Source: Diploptera punctata
Lineage: Eukaryota; Arthropoda; Insecta; Blattodea; Blaberidae
Length of the DNA stretch: 64,000 nucleotides
Direction: 5' to 3'
Assembly (NCBI GenBank): GCA_030220185.1
Contig: JASPKZ010010239.1
Location: 3,422,001 to 3,486,000, forward strand
Below the pieces are notes generated by a model that worked only from the letters and a program-made list of their open reading frames with translations, did not search any database and was not told the origin of the DNA. Position 1 is the stretch's first letter; every line of letters begins with the position of its first letter. Of this stretch, positions 43,719 to 55,135 are shown piece by piece. Made by a program: the position numbers and the translations under genes.

Positions 43719-44011
43719 CCACCGCTGTGGTCTCCAGGTAGCGTCACGCAGCGGGCCCGGGTTCGATTTCCGGTCGAGACAGGCTCCTGGGTGATGTTTT
43801 TTTCGGGGTTTTTCCTCACCTGTAAGACAAATGTCAGGAAGCTTATGGCACAACGGTCCCCGAAAATCATCCGGCCATCATCATCATCATACTTCACCGG
43901 TGTTGAAAGCAACGGGAAGCTACCACACATATAATTCCCTAGTAAAGCTGCAAAGCATAACATGAAAATGCTATGACTGCAGTGAAAGACCTGCCCTTGG
44001 TCAGAATTACT
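43719..44011 (+). repeat. SINE1 copy, + strand
   Basis: Head CCACCGCTGTGGTCTCCAGG with an internal deletion before CACGCAGCGGGCCC, B-box GGTTCGATTTCCGG. The body follows (TTTTTCCTCACCTGTAAGAC, (CAT)n at ~43875, ACCGGTGTTGAAAGCAACGG) and ends TGACTGCAGTGAAAGACCTG. The head deletion probably weakens the A-box. Confidence 0.8.
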
Positions 44012-45340
44012 GTGGGTGTAGTAATGTACTCAGTGTTTGTTTAGCGAAACAGCAAGTCCAAATTAATCTCCATAAAATGTATAATTACAGACAAGATGTA
44101 GGTGATAAAATCAAGTTAGGCATGTCAGCCTGAGATTTGAAGCAAGACTTCACCGAATGCGAGTGTCAAACAGTACATCAAAGTCAGTTGGAAGGTGGAA
44201 TCCAAGAGAGCTCTTTCCTATGACGATTAACTAAAACATTGTATATGCCTTCGTAAAACACAGCAGCATATAATTTGGCTATTTGCTAAAATATGAATGC
44301 TTTAATGTTATGTTACTTTTATTGTCATAACGTTTTCTCACAAAAAGTTATCCAATAACAGTGGAAGGGGGAACAGTAGTCAATATATTTCAAATTACAG
44401 CACGAGTTTCAAATATTGATTCTACATAACAATTACTATAGCTAACGATCGGATTGAATGATAAAATATCAATTCCAACAGATGCACCAATACTAATAAA
44501 TTTCATGGTAAAATTCCATTGAGATGTTAGTCACAATATAACAAATATGATATAAAATTATATAAGTATATTATGTGTAAGTATATTATGTAAGTTCGAT
44601 ATCCTTAACTGATAAGACACTACGCCTATTGGCAATAGTCCCATCTTCAACAGATGGATATATTAGTAGCAAGTCCTATGCTGAAGATGGAGCCAGTCAG
44701 AATGGCCTACAGTGTTTTAAATGTTTTATCAATTGAGGAGACTAAACTTATAAAATACTTACCCTCTTACTAATAATCCATATATAACTTTTATACAAGG
44801 TTTATACACATCTCAGTTGAAAATTCGTACTAATAAACACTATATTAGCTGTTCAGTGCATAAGAGGTGTACAACTTTACATGGGAATCGTTATACATGC
44901 CTCAAGCCTTGTTTAAGGATTGTATAACTAGACAAAATGTCGGACTTCAAGATCAACTGATTGTTTTCTTATGATATTAATGAACGTTTCCTTACATTTA
45001 ACCCAAAATGCAACACTTTAACTACTGTTTGATAGATGCACAGGGCATAAATAATATTAATAAAGCTCTGGGTAGGAAAATAATGGCATCATAAAATGCC
45101 TTTCGTTACACTCATTCTCGATTAGGCCTAATAATATTCTTTTTAATGGAACATTGATTTACAAAAGAATATGTTCTACAATAATTGCTGTAGACAAGAT
45201 TTAACCTAAATGTAGTTTCAATGCTTCATAATATTATTTTAAGAAAACTTTATTGCTTTTTTAATACATAACACACACCGATATAAAAATGTACTTAATT
45301 ATAGAGGTACTATTATTACAGCAAGCTATATGTTCACTTG
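44012..45340. other. Unrecognised 1.3 kb
   Basis: AT-rich. A segment at 44600-44720 contains CCCATCTTCAACAGATGG and GCTGAAGATGGAGCC, a loose inverted pair, but no repeat class could be assigned. Confidence 0.35.
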
Positions 45341-45344
45341 ATAG

Positions 45345-45410
45345 TCCTGTGTTTAGAGCTTCTGAATACGGTTCGTGAGGTCATAGGTTCGGTTCCCTCT
45401 TAAACTATGA
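45345..45410 (+). repeat. tRNA-like sequence
   Basis: B-box-like ATAGGTTCGGTTCCCTC with a weak upstream A-box (TGTGTTTAGAGCTTCTG). Followed by T-rich sequence; probably a decayed SINE head. Confidence 0.35.
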
Positions 45411-46123
45411 TTTTTTTTCGCTTAAAGCGTTATTCTGTTGTCGGTAACATTTCTTACTATTTTGAACGTTTTCTAACACATCTTAAAACACTGCACATAA
45501 TTCATAAGTATTGGGAAAAACTTTTATTAGTTTCGAAGAATTGTTCGACATTCTTGACGTTAGAAGGCAGCACATTATCTGTGAAACAAATTAAACGATA
45601 TATTTGACATAACGGAAAGGAAAATGTATATAAATTAAAACACACTTATTTTTTCCGTACCTCCCCAATTAGGGAATCTCTATTAATTCTTATCCATATT
45701 CATTTCTTACACAATTAATCACTAGTTGATGTTGTTTTATTATTGTTACAAACTGCGCGTAATATTGTTCTGACGTCATTATGATGACGAATATGTGACG
45801 TATTGTGTATAACGGTTGTTTTGTTATATAGCTCCGGCACAACGTTTATTAGTAAGGAAATTATACGTGATCTACATAAGGCTTATATATTGTATAATTA
45901 AACAACTGATGAAAGCCTGTATAAGAGATTTTTATTAGTAAGACTGTTAATATATAATGCAATTTTTGTATTGTGACCAATTTGAGTGTTCAATACTGAA
46001 GTGTAATGAATTGAAATATATTTTAAACAGTAATTTTGAAAACACCTCAACTCCAAAGTAAGCTTTCGATAGACTCGAAAAAATAGCCCTAAGATATTAC
46101 TATTCATAACTAACACTAATTAA
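45411..46123. other. AT-rich, nothing recognised
   Basis: Short inverted trinucleotides such as TGACGTCATTATGATGACG near 45770 do not add up to an identified element. Confidence 0.35.
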
Positions 46124-46265
46124 CTCACTGGAACTATCAAAGCCATAGGTTAATGGCCGCGCTGACATAAGCTCTCCATACATCCCATTCCTGAGCTAAA
46201 GTTTTCCATCATCTCCTGTATAATGTACTTCCCTTAAATCATGCTTAATGTTATTCTCCCAATAA
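46124..46265 (-). mobile_element. LINE2 3' terminus, minus strand
   Basis: Starts CTCACTGGAACTATCAAAGC and continues ATGGCCGCGCTGACATAAGC, the complement of the LINE2 3' end, for only ~140 bases. A strongly 5'-truncated insertion. Confidence 0.75.
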
Positions 46266-46639
46266 CATGTATTCATACTTCTTGTATTTTAATGCATATG
46301 TTTAGGATTCTGCTACTTATTTAAAGTAAAAACAATGTGCCTGCTCAATTGAACGTGTTAATAACTATAAACTTCATTGCAGATGGGTTTTGCTTCTCAA
46401 GTAGCTGAAGTAATGTGCAAAATAAAGGTAAGAAATAGTAAAACGGCTTTATTGTAAAAGTTATTTGATTTCCATAGACTGTATTCATAGTGTTGCTAAC
46501 TGCTGGCAATCCTCATCTATTGTTTTCATCATTTATCACTACACGTCTTCATTTTCAACCTCATCGATAGTTGGCACTCATAAATTTTGGAGTAACATTC
46601 ACCAACTGTATCTTCAGGAATATACACTTAATATCGTGG

Positions 46640-47300
46640 GTAAGCACAAAATTTGGTAAGTTCTTAAGTGCCAGCACGTGTGTTTAATGAGTCCATCAAT
46701 TACATATTTTGCTTTGACCTCACTCACATGTTTGGTAGAATACGTCAGCTCCACGAAACTCGAAATGTTGATTTTTTGGTTTGATTTCCCTTGGATTGCC
46801 CTTTATTTAGTCTCAGTCGACACAACATTATTTTATAGAACTGGGACCACAATCATTTAAATCTTTCATTTTGTCACAGGTTCTACTTGAAATTTGTCAG
46901 GAACTACTGTTGAATGAAGCATTAGTTCTGCATATTGTTTCATTGTGAATATCCTATCAGTTTTCTTACATGTATGGCACTAAAATCACGGAAGCAAGGG
47001 AGGTAGAAATGCCACGTATTGGAAAGTAATGATGGACAGTATCAATCCTCCCAATTTCTATTGAGGGTAAGAATAGCGTTACTACAACATTTTTCTTGTT
47101 TTGTCCTGCCGTACCATCAAGATAAAATAAAAAATGCAGATGCCTAACGTTTGCAACAAGAACGCTATCAATGAAATCAATAAAAATGAGTATATTTAAT
47201 TTGGGCCTTTCTTTGCCAAACCTTATGACACATATAGAAATGTTTCTTTATTGCTTTTTATATCATGAATGTTAAAAACATGTAATATTAACTGCAGTAT
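46640..47300 (-). pseudogene. Decayed transposase-like coding fragment (GQNKN family)
   Basis: The minus strand, read over frameshifts, gives GLAKKGPN.IYSF (~47220-47175), LDGTAGQNKKNVVVTLFLPS (~47120-47060), EIGRIDTVHHYFPIRGIS (~47055-47005), YTMKQYAELM (~46950-46920), FQVEPVTK and KINISSFVELTY (~46780-46740). A D-x-x-x-GQNKN motif followed by these blocks is characteristic of a dispersed arthropod family with an RNase H-like, transposase-type core. The name of the family is not certain. Several stops make this a pseudogene; no TIRs were found. Confidence 0.6.
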
Positions 47301-47784
47301 ATAAAATACTTCTTGGACTGTATTTCTGGAAGCTGAAGACTTTGCATGAAGTCCACGTATATTCTAGCTACTTTGTTATGTGTAACACATCTTGAACTAA
47401 AAATTCCTATTTTTATACAATTTTGAGTTAGGACTAGACAAGTGGTCTTTCGTTATTTTGTTAGGTTATCTACAATTGAATCCATTTCCTATTGGTTTCA
47501 CCAAATGTCCTTTCCAATTTGTGTATTCTTCATTCTTCACTCGTGACTCCTTTATTATTTTACACTTTTATTCAACTCTTTTCAATCCCTCTTTACGCTT
47601 TAAATGTCTAGAATGCATGCAACTCTCACTGGAACGCATTAGGTACGTTAGAGATAACAACAGAATCTATCACTGATTGTTGTTGTGCCGACAGTGCTGC
47701 CACCCATTACAAACTGAAAGTCATTTGAAAAACAACACATCTCCTGGAGATGTGTGTTTCTCTAAAGATTGAACATTTTGACAT

Positions 47785-47833
<49 letters not shown>

Positions 47834-48010
47834 TTTTCCACTGGAGATGAGGTGATTTACGTGGAATGGATTAACTAACCAGTAAATATGGTGTGCATAT
47901 TCAGTTTAAGAAAAAATGGAGATGAGGTATTTCTCAAATGCCTGATTAATTTATAAAAAATAAAAATGTCTTCTTAACATTAATTTAGTTCATTTATAAT
48001 TTACTTTCAA
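47301..48010. other. AT-rich with (TA)n tract at 47789-47833
   Basis: The dinucleotide tract is pure over about 22 units. CTGGAGATG-containing words flank it (47735, 47841) but form no recognised element. Confidence 0.5.
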
Positions 48011-48024
48011 TACATCGATTAAAT

Positions 48025-49418
48025 CCCTCCATGGTATCTTTACCTTGTCGTGGTGGAGTGGCTTGCGTGCTTACATGATCCTGAGAGCTATGCCGGCGGT
48101 AGCATTGCTGCTGGGGTTACCCATGCCAGACTGGTCGAAGGTGATAAGCCAGACGAAAAAAGTACCTTGGTCGAAAGAGTGACGATCTTTCACCGTAAAA
48201 ATAGAGCCGTCAAGAAATGCGGACATGGGTTCAACTGGGGTTAAATTTTCCGGAGGTCAAATAGTCCCCCATTCGGTTCTCCGGGCGGGGACTACTTCAG
48301 GGAACCCATGCCAAAGACTTCAAAAAACATATGATTCAATTAACAGGGAGAAGTTATATAGTATCCTGCTGGAGTTCGGAATTCCTAAAAAGTTAGTTAG
48401 ACTTATATGAATGTGTCTAAATGGCACAAAGTGTAGGGTGCGTGTAGGCAAACAGTTTTCAGACACTTTTGAAATCCAGAATGGGTTAAAGCAAGGAGAT
48501 GCACTATCTCCTCTACTATTTAATTTTGTACTAGAACATGTCATTAAATCTTTAGAGAATGAGGAAGGCTTACAACTCAATGGTATTAATAAGCTGTTAG
48601 TTTATGCTGATGATGTAGTATTGTTGGCCGATAGCGAGAAGATACTAAAGGACAACACGCACACACTATTGAGTAACACTAAGAAATTAGGACTTGAAGT
48701 AAATATCAATAAAGCTAAATATATGGTCACACGTAGAAATTCATTAAATAATGGAAATTGACAGCTAATGAAAAATGAGGGAAATTTTGAGGAAGTGGCT
48801 GAATTCAAATACCTAGGAACAATAAACACAAATAGGAATGAGATGCACAAAGAAATTAAACATAGGCTCAATTCTGGAAATGCATGCTATTATGCATTGC
48901 AGAGACTCTTGATGTCCCAACTCCTTTCAAAAAATGTTAAACTGAAAATATATAAAACTATTATTCTACCAGTTATATTATATGGGTGCGAAACATGGAC
49001 TCTTACTTTAAGAGAGGAAAGGAGATTACAAGTATTTGAGAATAAAGTACTTAGGAAAATTTTTGGACCAAAGAGAGATGAACAGACAGGTGAATGGAGA
49101 AGACTACATAACAATGAATTACATGGAAGACCAGATATAATAAGAACAGTTAAGTCTAGTAGACTGCAATGGGCAGGATATGTTGCACGTATGGAGAATG
49201 AAAGACTTGCATGGAAGCTTCTTGTAGGAAAGCCAGAGGGAAAACGCCCAGTTGGTAGACCAAGAATGAGGTGGGAGAATAACATTAACTATGATTTGAG
49301 GGAAGTAGATTATACAGGGATTGATTGGAAAGCACTGGCTCAGGATAGGGGTGTATGGAGAGCTTATGTCCGTGCGGCCATGAACCTACGGGTTCGATAG
49401 TGCCAGTGAGTAAGTAAG
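48025..49418 (+). mobile_element. LINE2 non-LTR retrotransposon, internally deleted, with 14-bp TSD
   Basis: The perfect duplication TACATCGATTAAAT (48011-48024 and 49419-49432) bounds a 1,394-bp copy with both family ends. The 5' end is CCCTCCATGG..ACCTTGTCGTGG and GAGAGCTATGCCGGCGG. At ~48320 this head joins directly to mid-RT: TYDSINREKLYSILLEFGIP (motif A), FSDTFEIQNGLKQGDALSPL, then LLVYADDVVLLAD (~48595-48630). It continues to the C-terminal region (YGCETWTL ~48985, GKRPVGRPRMRWE ~49240) and a stop at 49398, with tail GAGTAAGTAAG. ORF1, endonuclease and the RT N-terminus are absent. One frame runs 48225-49400 with in-frame TGA stops at 48408 and 48759. Confidence 0.9.
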
Positions 49419-49484
49419 TACATCGATTAAATAAGTTGGTTTCTCAGGTGAAATGAAACGAGATATTTACTCTGTGACAATCAC

Positions 49485-50422
49485 AGAGGTTTAAATTTAT
49501 TAAACACAAGATATAAAATATTTGGTAATATAATTAAGAACAAATTACATAAATATTACGAAACACTTCTTGATGAAGAACAAAATGGTTTCCGGAAAGG
49601 AGGATCTTGTTGTGATGGGTATTTTTCATTAAAATTGTTAATAGGAAAACAAAAATAATCCATTGTGGAAACTCATGTTTTTTTTTTTTAGATTTGTAAA
49701 AGACTTATGATAGAGCACATTGAAATAGACTATTAAAAATATTACCCACAGACCAGGTTGCACAACAAATTATATTAAATATATAACATTTACGAAACTA
49801 ATTTAATTGCAGTTAAAAGTGACAGTAAACTATCACAACGGCAGGAAATTCATACAGGAGTGAGACAAGGATGCCCTCTATCACCGCTTTTATTTACCAC
49901 TTATATGAATCAGATAGAGATTGGAGAGAACAACGTCACGAACATGTACAATTGATTAGAAATATCAAATTAGATACGTTAATTTTCGCAGATGATGTAG
50001 CAGTAGTGACACCCTCAGAGGACGAATTACAATATTCAGTATATAATTTTAACAAAATAGCCGTAAAATATATCATAAAAATAAATACAGAGAAAACAAA
50101 AGTAATGACTCTCAAGGAAAATACCCTGTACGTAGCAAAATTTGTATAGATTCAAAATTACTGGAAAGAGTATATAACATTTTTGGATGAAGTAGACATA
50201 GCAAATAAAATTATTAATTTTAATAAAACCATGGGAATAATAAATTCAGTAATGAAACATTCGCTAGTCCAGAGAGATCCTTAGTAAGACCTTCACTTTG
50301 CTACGGCAGTGAGGCATGGACTTTGAGGAAAGGAGAAGAGAGCAAAATAACTTGTATTGAAATGCTATTCATGAAATATACAGCAGGATATACCAAATGG
50401 GTTCATAAACGCAATTATGATA
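49485..50422 (+). mobile_element. LINE3, 5' segment, interrupted by Tc1
   Basis: A decayed non-LTR RT: EEQNGFRKGG (~49585), GVRQGCPLSP-type sequence (~49860-49880), the active site LIFADDVAVV (~49980-50010; FADD) and the thumb/C-terminal start SLCYGSEAWTLRKGEE (~50290-50340). Several frameshifts are present. The frame reads KWVHKRNYD up to the TA at 50421 where the Tc1 element begins. Confidence 0.75.
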
Positions 50423-51967
50423 CACCGCTCAAAACAATTAGAGGAACACTTGTAATAAATTGAATAAGTAATTTTTTTAAAGCTGTGATGCTGAAAGTTG
50501 TACAATATGTAAATTGAATTATTAATTTTATCATTGGATACAAATTTTAAAGATCCATGGCCTAAATACAGAGAAATTACCTCAAATAACAAATATACAG
50601 ATTTTTTTTTATTTTGGAAGGCACTGTCCACTTCTAATTGGTACGCCTTCCTGATGTTGCTATAGTGACGAATGTTGGATTATTGCCTGGTTTATTGCAG
50701 TCCTCTGACAAAATGAGGCATTTAAATTAGTTTGAAGTGTAGCATGCTCTACATATTTTACGACAATGTCAACTCCTCTTCTCTGCGAGCACAAGTGGCC
50801 TATAGAGCTTGGGGTTTCTCCCTCCGTGGTGTCCAGGTTACGCAACAGGCACAGAGAGACAGGTCAGTATTGTAGAAGACGTGGCCAGGGCCGTAAATTT
50901 AAAACAAGCCCCCAGGATGACAGATACGTTGTTCTTTCTGCTCTTAGACCGCGTACAAAAACTGCAAAAGACCTGCAGAATGATCTTCATATGGCTTCCG
51001 GAATCCGGGTTTCAGACCAAACCATAAGGAACAGATTAAGGAAAGAGAATATTCGTCCAAAAAGGCCCGTTAAAAACCACGCTTAACAAATGGGCATAAG
51101 GCAGCAAGACGTACGTATGCAGAAAACCATGCTGATTGGAACCTGAACCAGTGGGAGTCTGTGCTCTTCTCGGACGAATCCAGGTATCGTCTTACACGTT
51201 GTGATGGTCGATAGAGGGTGTGGGGACGGCCAGGAGAAAGATTTTCTGCAGAGGCTGTACAGGAAATTGATAGATTCGGAGGAGGTTCCATAATGGTGTG
51301 GGCCGGAGTTATGTACAACAATCGTACGGACCTTGTACTTGTTCCCCAGCGACTGAATGCTGTGCGGTATATCGAGCACGTTCTGGAAGAGCATGTAGTA
51401 CCTGCTGCCATTGGAGTAGGCCCTGGATTTCTGTTTATGCAGGGCACATTCTGCAGCTGTCACCAGCGATTTCCTGAGGAGGAATGAAATTGAGGTAATG
51501 GAGTGGTCAGCGGTCAGCCCAGACCTCAACCCTATTGAACATTGTGGGATCTTCTAGACAGGAAGGTCAGGAACCGACATCAAGCTGCACAAACTCTGCA
51601 GCAACTTGTAGATGCTCTGAAGGAGGAATGGGAGAATATCCCGCAAGAGGAAATCCAGAATCTTATTGGGAGCATGCCACGAAGGTGCCAAACTGTCATC
51701 GAATGTCGTGGAGGCCATATACGATACTAACTCTATATAACGAGTGTTTAACTTTGAAAAATAAGCACAAGATTCAATTGCTTACATAGCGGAATTATTT
51801 GAAAACTTAATTGTCAGCGTTATTCATTTGTTTTTACTGACATGAGCAATAAATAAATAAATAAATAACTACAAATAATGTACTTTATTAATTTCATGTT
51901 TGTACCTTTATCCAATGAAAAAATATTTGCATATTTCATTGTGTTCCTCTAATTGTTTTGAGGAGTG
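50423..51967 (+). mobile_element. Tc1-like transposon, complete ends, 1,545 bp
   Basis: The left TIR begins CACCGCTCAAAACAATTAGA and the right end is its complement (one mismatch over ~26 bp, CTCC for CGCTC). TA at 50421-50422 and 51968-51969 is the expected target duplication. It carries one degenerate transposase gene on the + strand. It is inserted in LINE3, whose reading frame resumes after it. Confidence 0.9.
50766..51730 (+). pseudogene. Tc1-like transposase, frameshifted
   Basis: A DD34E transposase of the Tc1 group. The N-terminal helix-turn-helix half (ATG 50766) reads ELGVSPSVVSRLRNRHRETG and later VSDQTIRNRLRKENIRPKRP. The first catalytic Asp is kept in LFSDESRYRL (~51165). It is followed by WGRPGERF and GGGSIMVWAG (51220-51305). 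The second Asp motif is damaged: at ~51435 FMQ is followed by GC and a ~10-base gap instead of the Asp-Asn codons. The Glu is kept in SPDLNPIEH (~51515-51545). A one-base loss after it shifts the frame to WDLLDRKVRNRH; the gene ends at TAA 51728. A further shift lies near 51085. About 320 codons, usual for Tc1, but inactive. Confidence 0.88.
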
Positions 51968-52250
51968 TATCTTGAAGGAACTACGTTTAGATCTGGTCAT
52001 TGAATACATACACAGATACCAGAACAACTAGATGAATCATTTGTGAGGAATGAGTTCAGATAAGGTTCCCAAGATCATGCTTCGTTATTCACCATCAGGG
52101 AAGAGATCTCTGGGCCGTCCAAGAAAACGCTGGATTCAAAATTCATCAGTGAGATCGTAACAAGCCTATAGGCCTAATACTTGTTGGATGACCAAAACTT
52201 CAAAACGAATTGACGTAAATCATTTTCAAAAGTATTGTGACGTTCAGTAT
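51968..52250 (+). mobile_element. LINE3, 3' segment after the Tc1 insertion
   Basis: Continues the LINE3 frame: ILKELRLDLVIEYI from 51970, then (after decay) KVPKIMLRYSPSGKRSLGRP and RKRWIQN (~52060-52140), the usual C-terminal end of such elements. With the Tc1 and one TA removed, the codons join without a shift. The 3' end is unclear; an A-run lies at ~52312. Confidence 0.75.
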
Positions 52251-52423
52251 TTTATTTCGTGTTCTATCGAATTTTAACTGTTTTAATAAATAAATATTGT
52301 CTTGTTCATATTAAAAAAAAACAATCACACTCAGGGAATTTACATCATTTACCTGAATTTACCATGTGAAGCTGTTGTAAGTTTGATATGAAGTGAGTGA
52401 CGGTAAAGTATAAGTAACTAACT

Positions 52424-52858
52424 CGCTGACTCTACCGAACCTGTAAGTTCATGGCCGCGCCGATATAAGCTTTCCTTACATCCCTATCCTGAGCTAATGT
52501 TTTCCAATCTCCCCACGGCCGATATAAGCTCTCCATACATCCCTATCCTGAGCTAATGTTTTCCAATCTCCCCAGTATAATCCACTACTTTCCTCAAATC
52601 AATGTTAATGTTATTCTCCCATTAATTTCATCATTATCATCATCATCTATCAACTGGGCGTTTTCCCTCTGGTTTTCCAACAAGAAGCTTCCATGCACCT
52701 CTTTCATTCTCCATTCGTGCAACATGCGTTGCCCATAGCAGTCTGCGAGACTTAGATTGTCTTATTATATCCGGTTTTCTATAAAAGAACATGTAGTTCA
52801 CTGTTATGAAGTCTTCTCCATTCGTCTGTTAGTTCATTTCTCTTTGGTCCGTAAGGGT
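52424..52858 (-). mobile_element. LINE2 3' fragment with 59-bp tandem duplication, minus strand
   Basis: The complement of the LINE2 3' end, from CTCGCTGACTCTACCGAACC. The segment CGATATAAGCT..CCCCACGGC occurs twice (starts 52461 and 52520, 59-bp period). Equivalents of GKRPVGRP (~52650) and the KIFGPKRDE region (~52850) are recognisable. Confidence 0.75.
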
Positions 52859-53458
52859 AAAATATAATCAGTGTAAAATTATAAATGCAGCATAATTTAT
52901 TACTTCATTAAGCAGTATTAACATGACAATATAAAAGTCTAGGGGGAAAATATAGTAACGATCAATATGTGTCAAGTATAATTCTAAATACTCAAATTTA
53001 GTGTTGACTAGTGGATTGGAAATTTCTAATGAACTTCAATTGAAACACTTGACAAACCTAACAAAATAAATTAACAAAACACTCAAATATTTTTGGTTTC
53101 AACAAAATATTCGTCTCGATGAACTAGCGTTACCTTGATCGCCTCTGATTTCGAAGTTCACGAGCTTGAAACCGGATAGGTCGATTGATTATCAAAAGTA
53201 TAAAATCCAAATAATGACTTTCCTCGGAAGGAAATTAAATCCATAGATCGTATATTTACGGCATGTAAAATAAACTCAATATTGAAACGTATGTACATAA
53301 ATTCTACATTGAATTTTTAATGAAATAAGGTACATTTGAACAAAACATTATATTGGCCATTGCATAGTTGGATTTGAATAGTTACGCCAATAACCTGAGA
53401 AGAAAAATAACGTAATTCAAATTCTAACTAATTAACATTATGCAGTTTAAATTGGATA
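52859..53458. other. AT-rich, nothing recognised
   Basis: No recognised repeat or coding signal; GC-richer patch CGCCTCTGATTTCGAAGTTC at ~53140. Confidence 0.4.
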
Positions 53459-54695
53459 TCTAACATATAAAAATTAACGTTTATTTGTTTGTTTGTTGGT
53501 TTGTTTGTTCGTACTTTATGCGCGGCCGTACCGTTGATCCGATTGTGATGGGGATTTTTTTAAAAATGTTCAAGGAGATTCCCGGGATGAACATTGGCTA
53601 TAAGACAGTTGTGATACTCAACTCCTACACCCTTAAAAATCGCCCTTTGTAGTGGAAAACGTGAAAAAGTAGCTCTTTGGATGCTTAAATTGCTTACGCT
53701 GCTTAAACCATAACAAATACAAAAAATTAATGTACACAGAATTGAATATCTCAGAAAGCTCTACAAAGAAGTCCGCGACAGCAAATGTTTATCTTTTACG
53801 GATAACTCACAATAACAATTTTTGTCTTTAATTGATGCCAACAAGATAGAGACAAATACGTAGATTCCCTGTGTTAGCATAGCAGCACATGGCGAGTATT
53901 ATTTTACGGATAGCTCACAATAAGGTATTTTGTCTTTTAGCTCATTTATGCCAAGAAGATCGAGATAAATAGATTCCCGGGCAACACCGTGTAATCAGCA
54001 CGGGGTATCTAAAAGTAATTACGATATAAATGTTTCCTTTCACTTATTTAACTAAACAAAAAACACATTAATTTTCGTATTTCAGCTCATTTATTTCATG
54101 AAGATCGGGATAAGTAAATTCCCGGGCAACGCCGGGCAATCAGCACGGGGTATCTAAAAGTAATTACGATATAAATGTTTCCTTTCACTTATTTAACTAA
54201 ACAAAAAACACATTAATTTTCGTATTTCAGCTCATTTATTTCATGAAGATCGGGATAAGTAAATTCCCGGGCAACGCCGGGCAATCAGCACGGAGTATCT
54301 AAAAGTAATTACGATATAAATGTTTCCTTTCACTTATTTAACTAAACAAAAAACACATTAATTTTCGTATTTCAGCTCATTTATTTCATGAAGATCGGGA
54401 TAAGTAAATTCCCGGGCAACGCCGGGCAATCAGCACGGGGTATCTAAAAGTAATTACGATATAAATGTTTCCTTTCACTTATTAACTAAACAAAAAACAC
54501 ATTAATTTTCGTATTTCAGCTCATTTATTTCATGAAGATCGGGATAAGTAAATTCCCGGGCAACGCCGGGCAATCAGCACGGGGTATCTAAAATATAAAT
54601 TTATATATTTTTTCCATTTACTTATTCAACTAAACATAAAAGCACATTAATTTTAATTTATTTAGACGTAGCAGTGCACGCCGGGTATTAGCTAG
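53459..54695 (+). mobile_element. Helitron-like element with internal minisatellite, 1,237 bp
   Basis: Starts A|TCTAACATATAAAAATTAACG with TTTG repeats and ends CACGCCGGGTATTAGCTAG|T, i.e. 5'-TC, CTAG-3' and A/T insertion context. The left ~400 bases match the short copy at 24252 (GATCCGATTGTGATGG, GATTCCCGGGATGAACATTG). The right half carries a five-unit 145-bp array. It has no Rep/helicase coding. Minisatellites near the 3' end are known in non-autonomous Helitrons. Confidence 0.72.
53941..54600 (+). repeat. 145-bp minisatellite, about five units, inside the Helitron-like element
   Basis: CCCGGGCAAC landmarks lie at 53976, 54121, 54266, 54411 and 54555, giving periods of 145, 145, 145 and 144 (a lost T in the last). 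The inner three units are almost identical; the first is diverged. Each unit contains GATCGGGATAAGTAAATTCC, GGGCAACGCCGGGCAATCAG and CGATATAAATG. Confidence 0.92.
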
Positions 54696-54811
54696 TTAAG
54701 TTTATAAATAAAAATACTTCTCTTTAATTCTTGTTTTACTTCATTCTTATTTATACAGAATTTAATATCTAAGGACATATTGCGATAAACCTTTGATTAT
54801 ATCCATATACT

Positions 54812-55135
54812 CCACCGCTGTGGTCTCGAAGTAGCGTACTGCCTTGTCACGCAGCGGGCCCCGGTTCGATTCCCGGTCGGGATAGTCTCCTGGGTGAGGT
54901 TTTTTCGGGTTTTTCTTCACCTTTAAGACAAATATCAGAAAACATATGGCACAACGGTCCCCGAAAATCATCCGCCCATCATCATCATCATCATCCTTAT
55001 CATTATCATCACCATCCTTCACCGGTGTGGAAAGCAACGGGAAGCTACCACACCTATAATTCCTTAGTAAAGTTGCAATGCATAGCATGAAAATGCTATG
55101 ATTGCAGTGAAAGGCCTGTCCTCGGGCAGAATTAT
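54812..55135 (+). repeat. SINE1 copy, + strand, near full length
   Basis: Head CCACCGCTGTGGTCTCGAAG, GTAGCGTACTGCCTTGTCAC, B-box GGTTCGATTCCCGG. The body has (CAT)n at 54973-54995, CACCGGTGTGGAAAGCAACG, then TGATTGCAGTGAAAGGCCTG at the 3' end. The most complete + strand copy in the window. Confidence 0.85.

Noticed and set aside
46391..46438. Exon-like block: TTGCAG acceptor, 48 open bases (MGFASQVAEVMCKIK frame), GTAAGA donor
   Set aside because: Splice-like sites occur by chance at this size, the peptide matches no TIAR region or known family, and it sits beside decayed repeats. Transcript evidence would be needed.
48040..48250. Possible host gene start (open frame with GC-rich codons beginning near 48050)
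   Set aside because: The sequence is the 5' leader of LINE2, bounded by the element's target duplication and running in frame into its RT.
53941..54600. Possible centromeric satellite
   Set aside because: Only about five units, and they lie inside a defined Helitron-like element.
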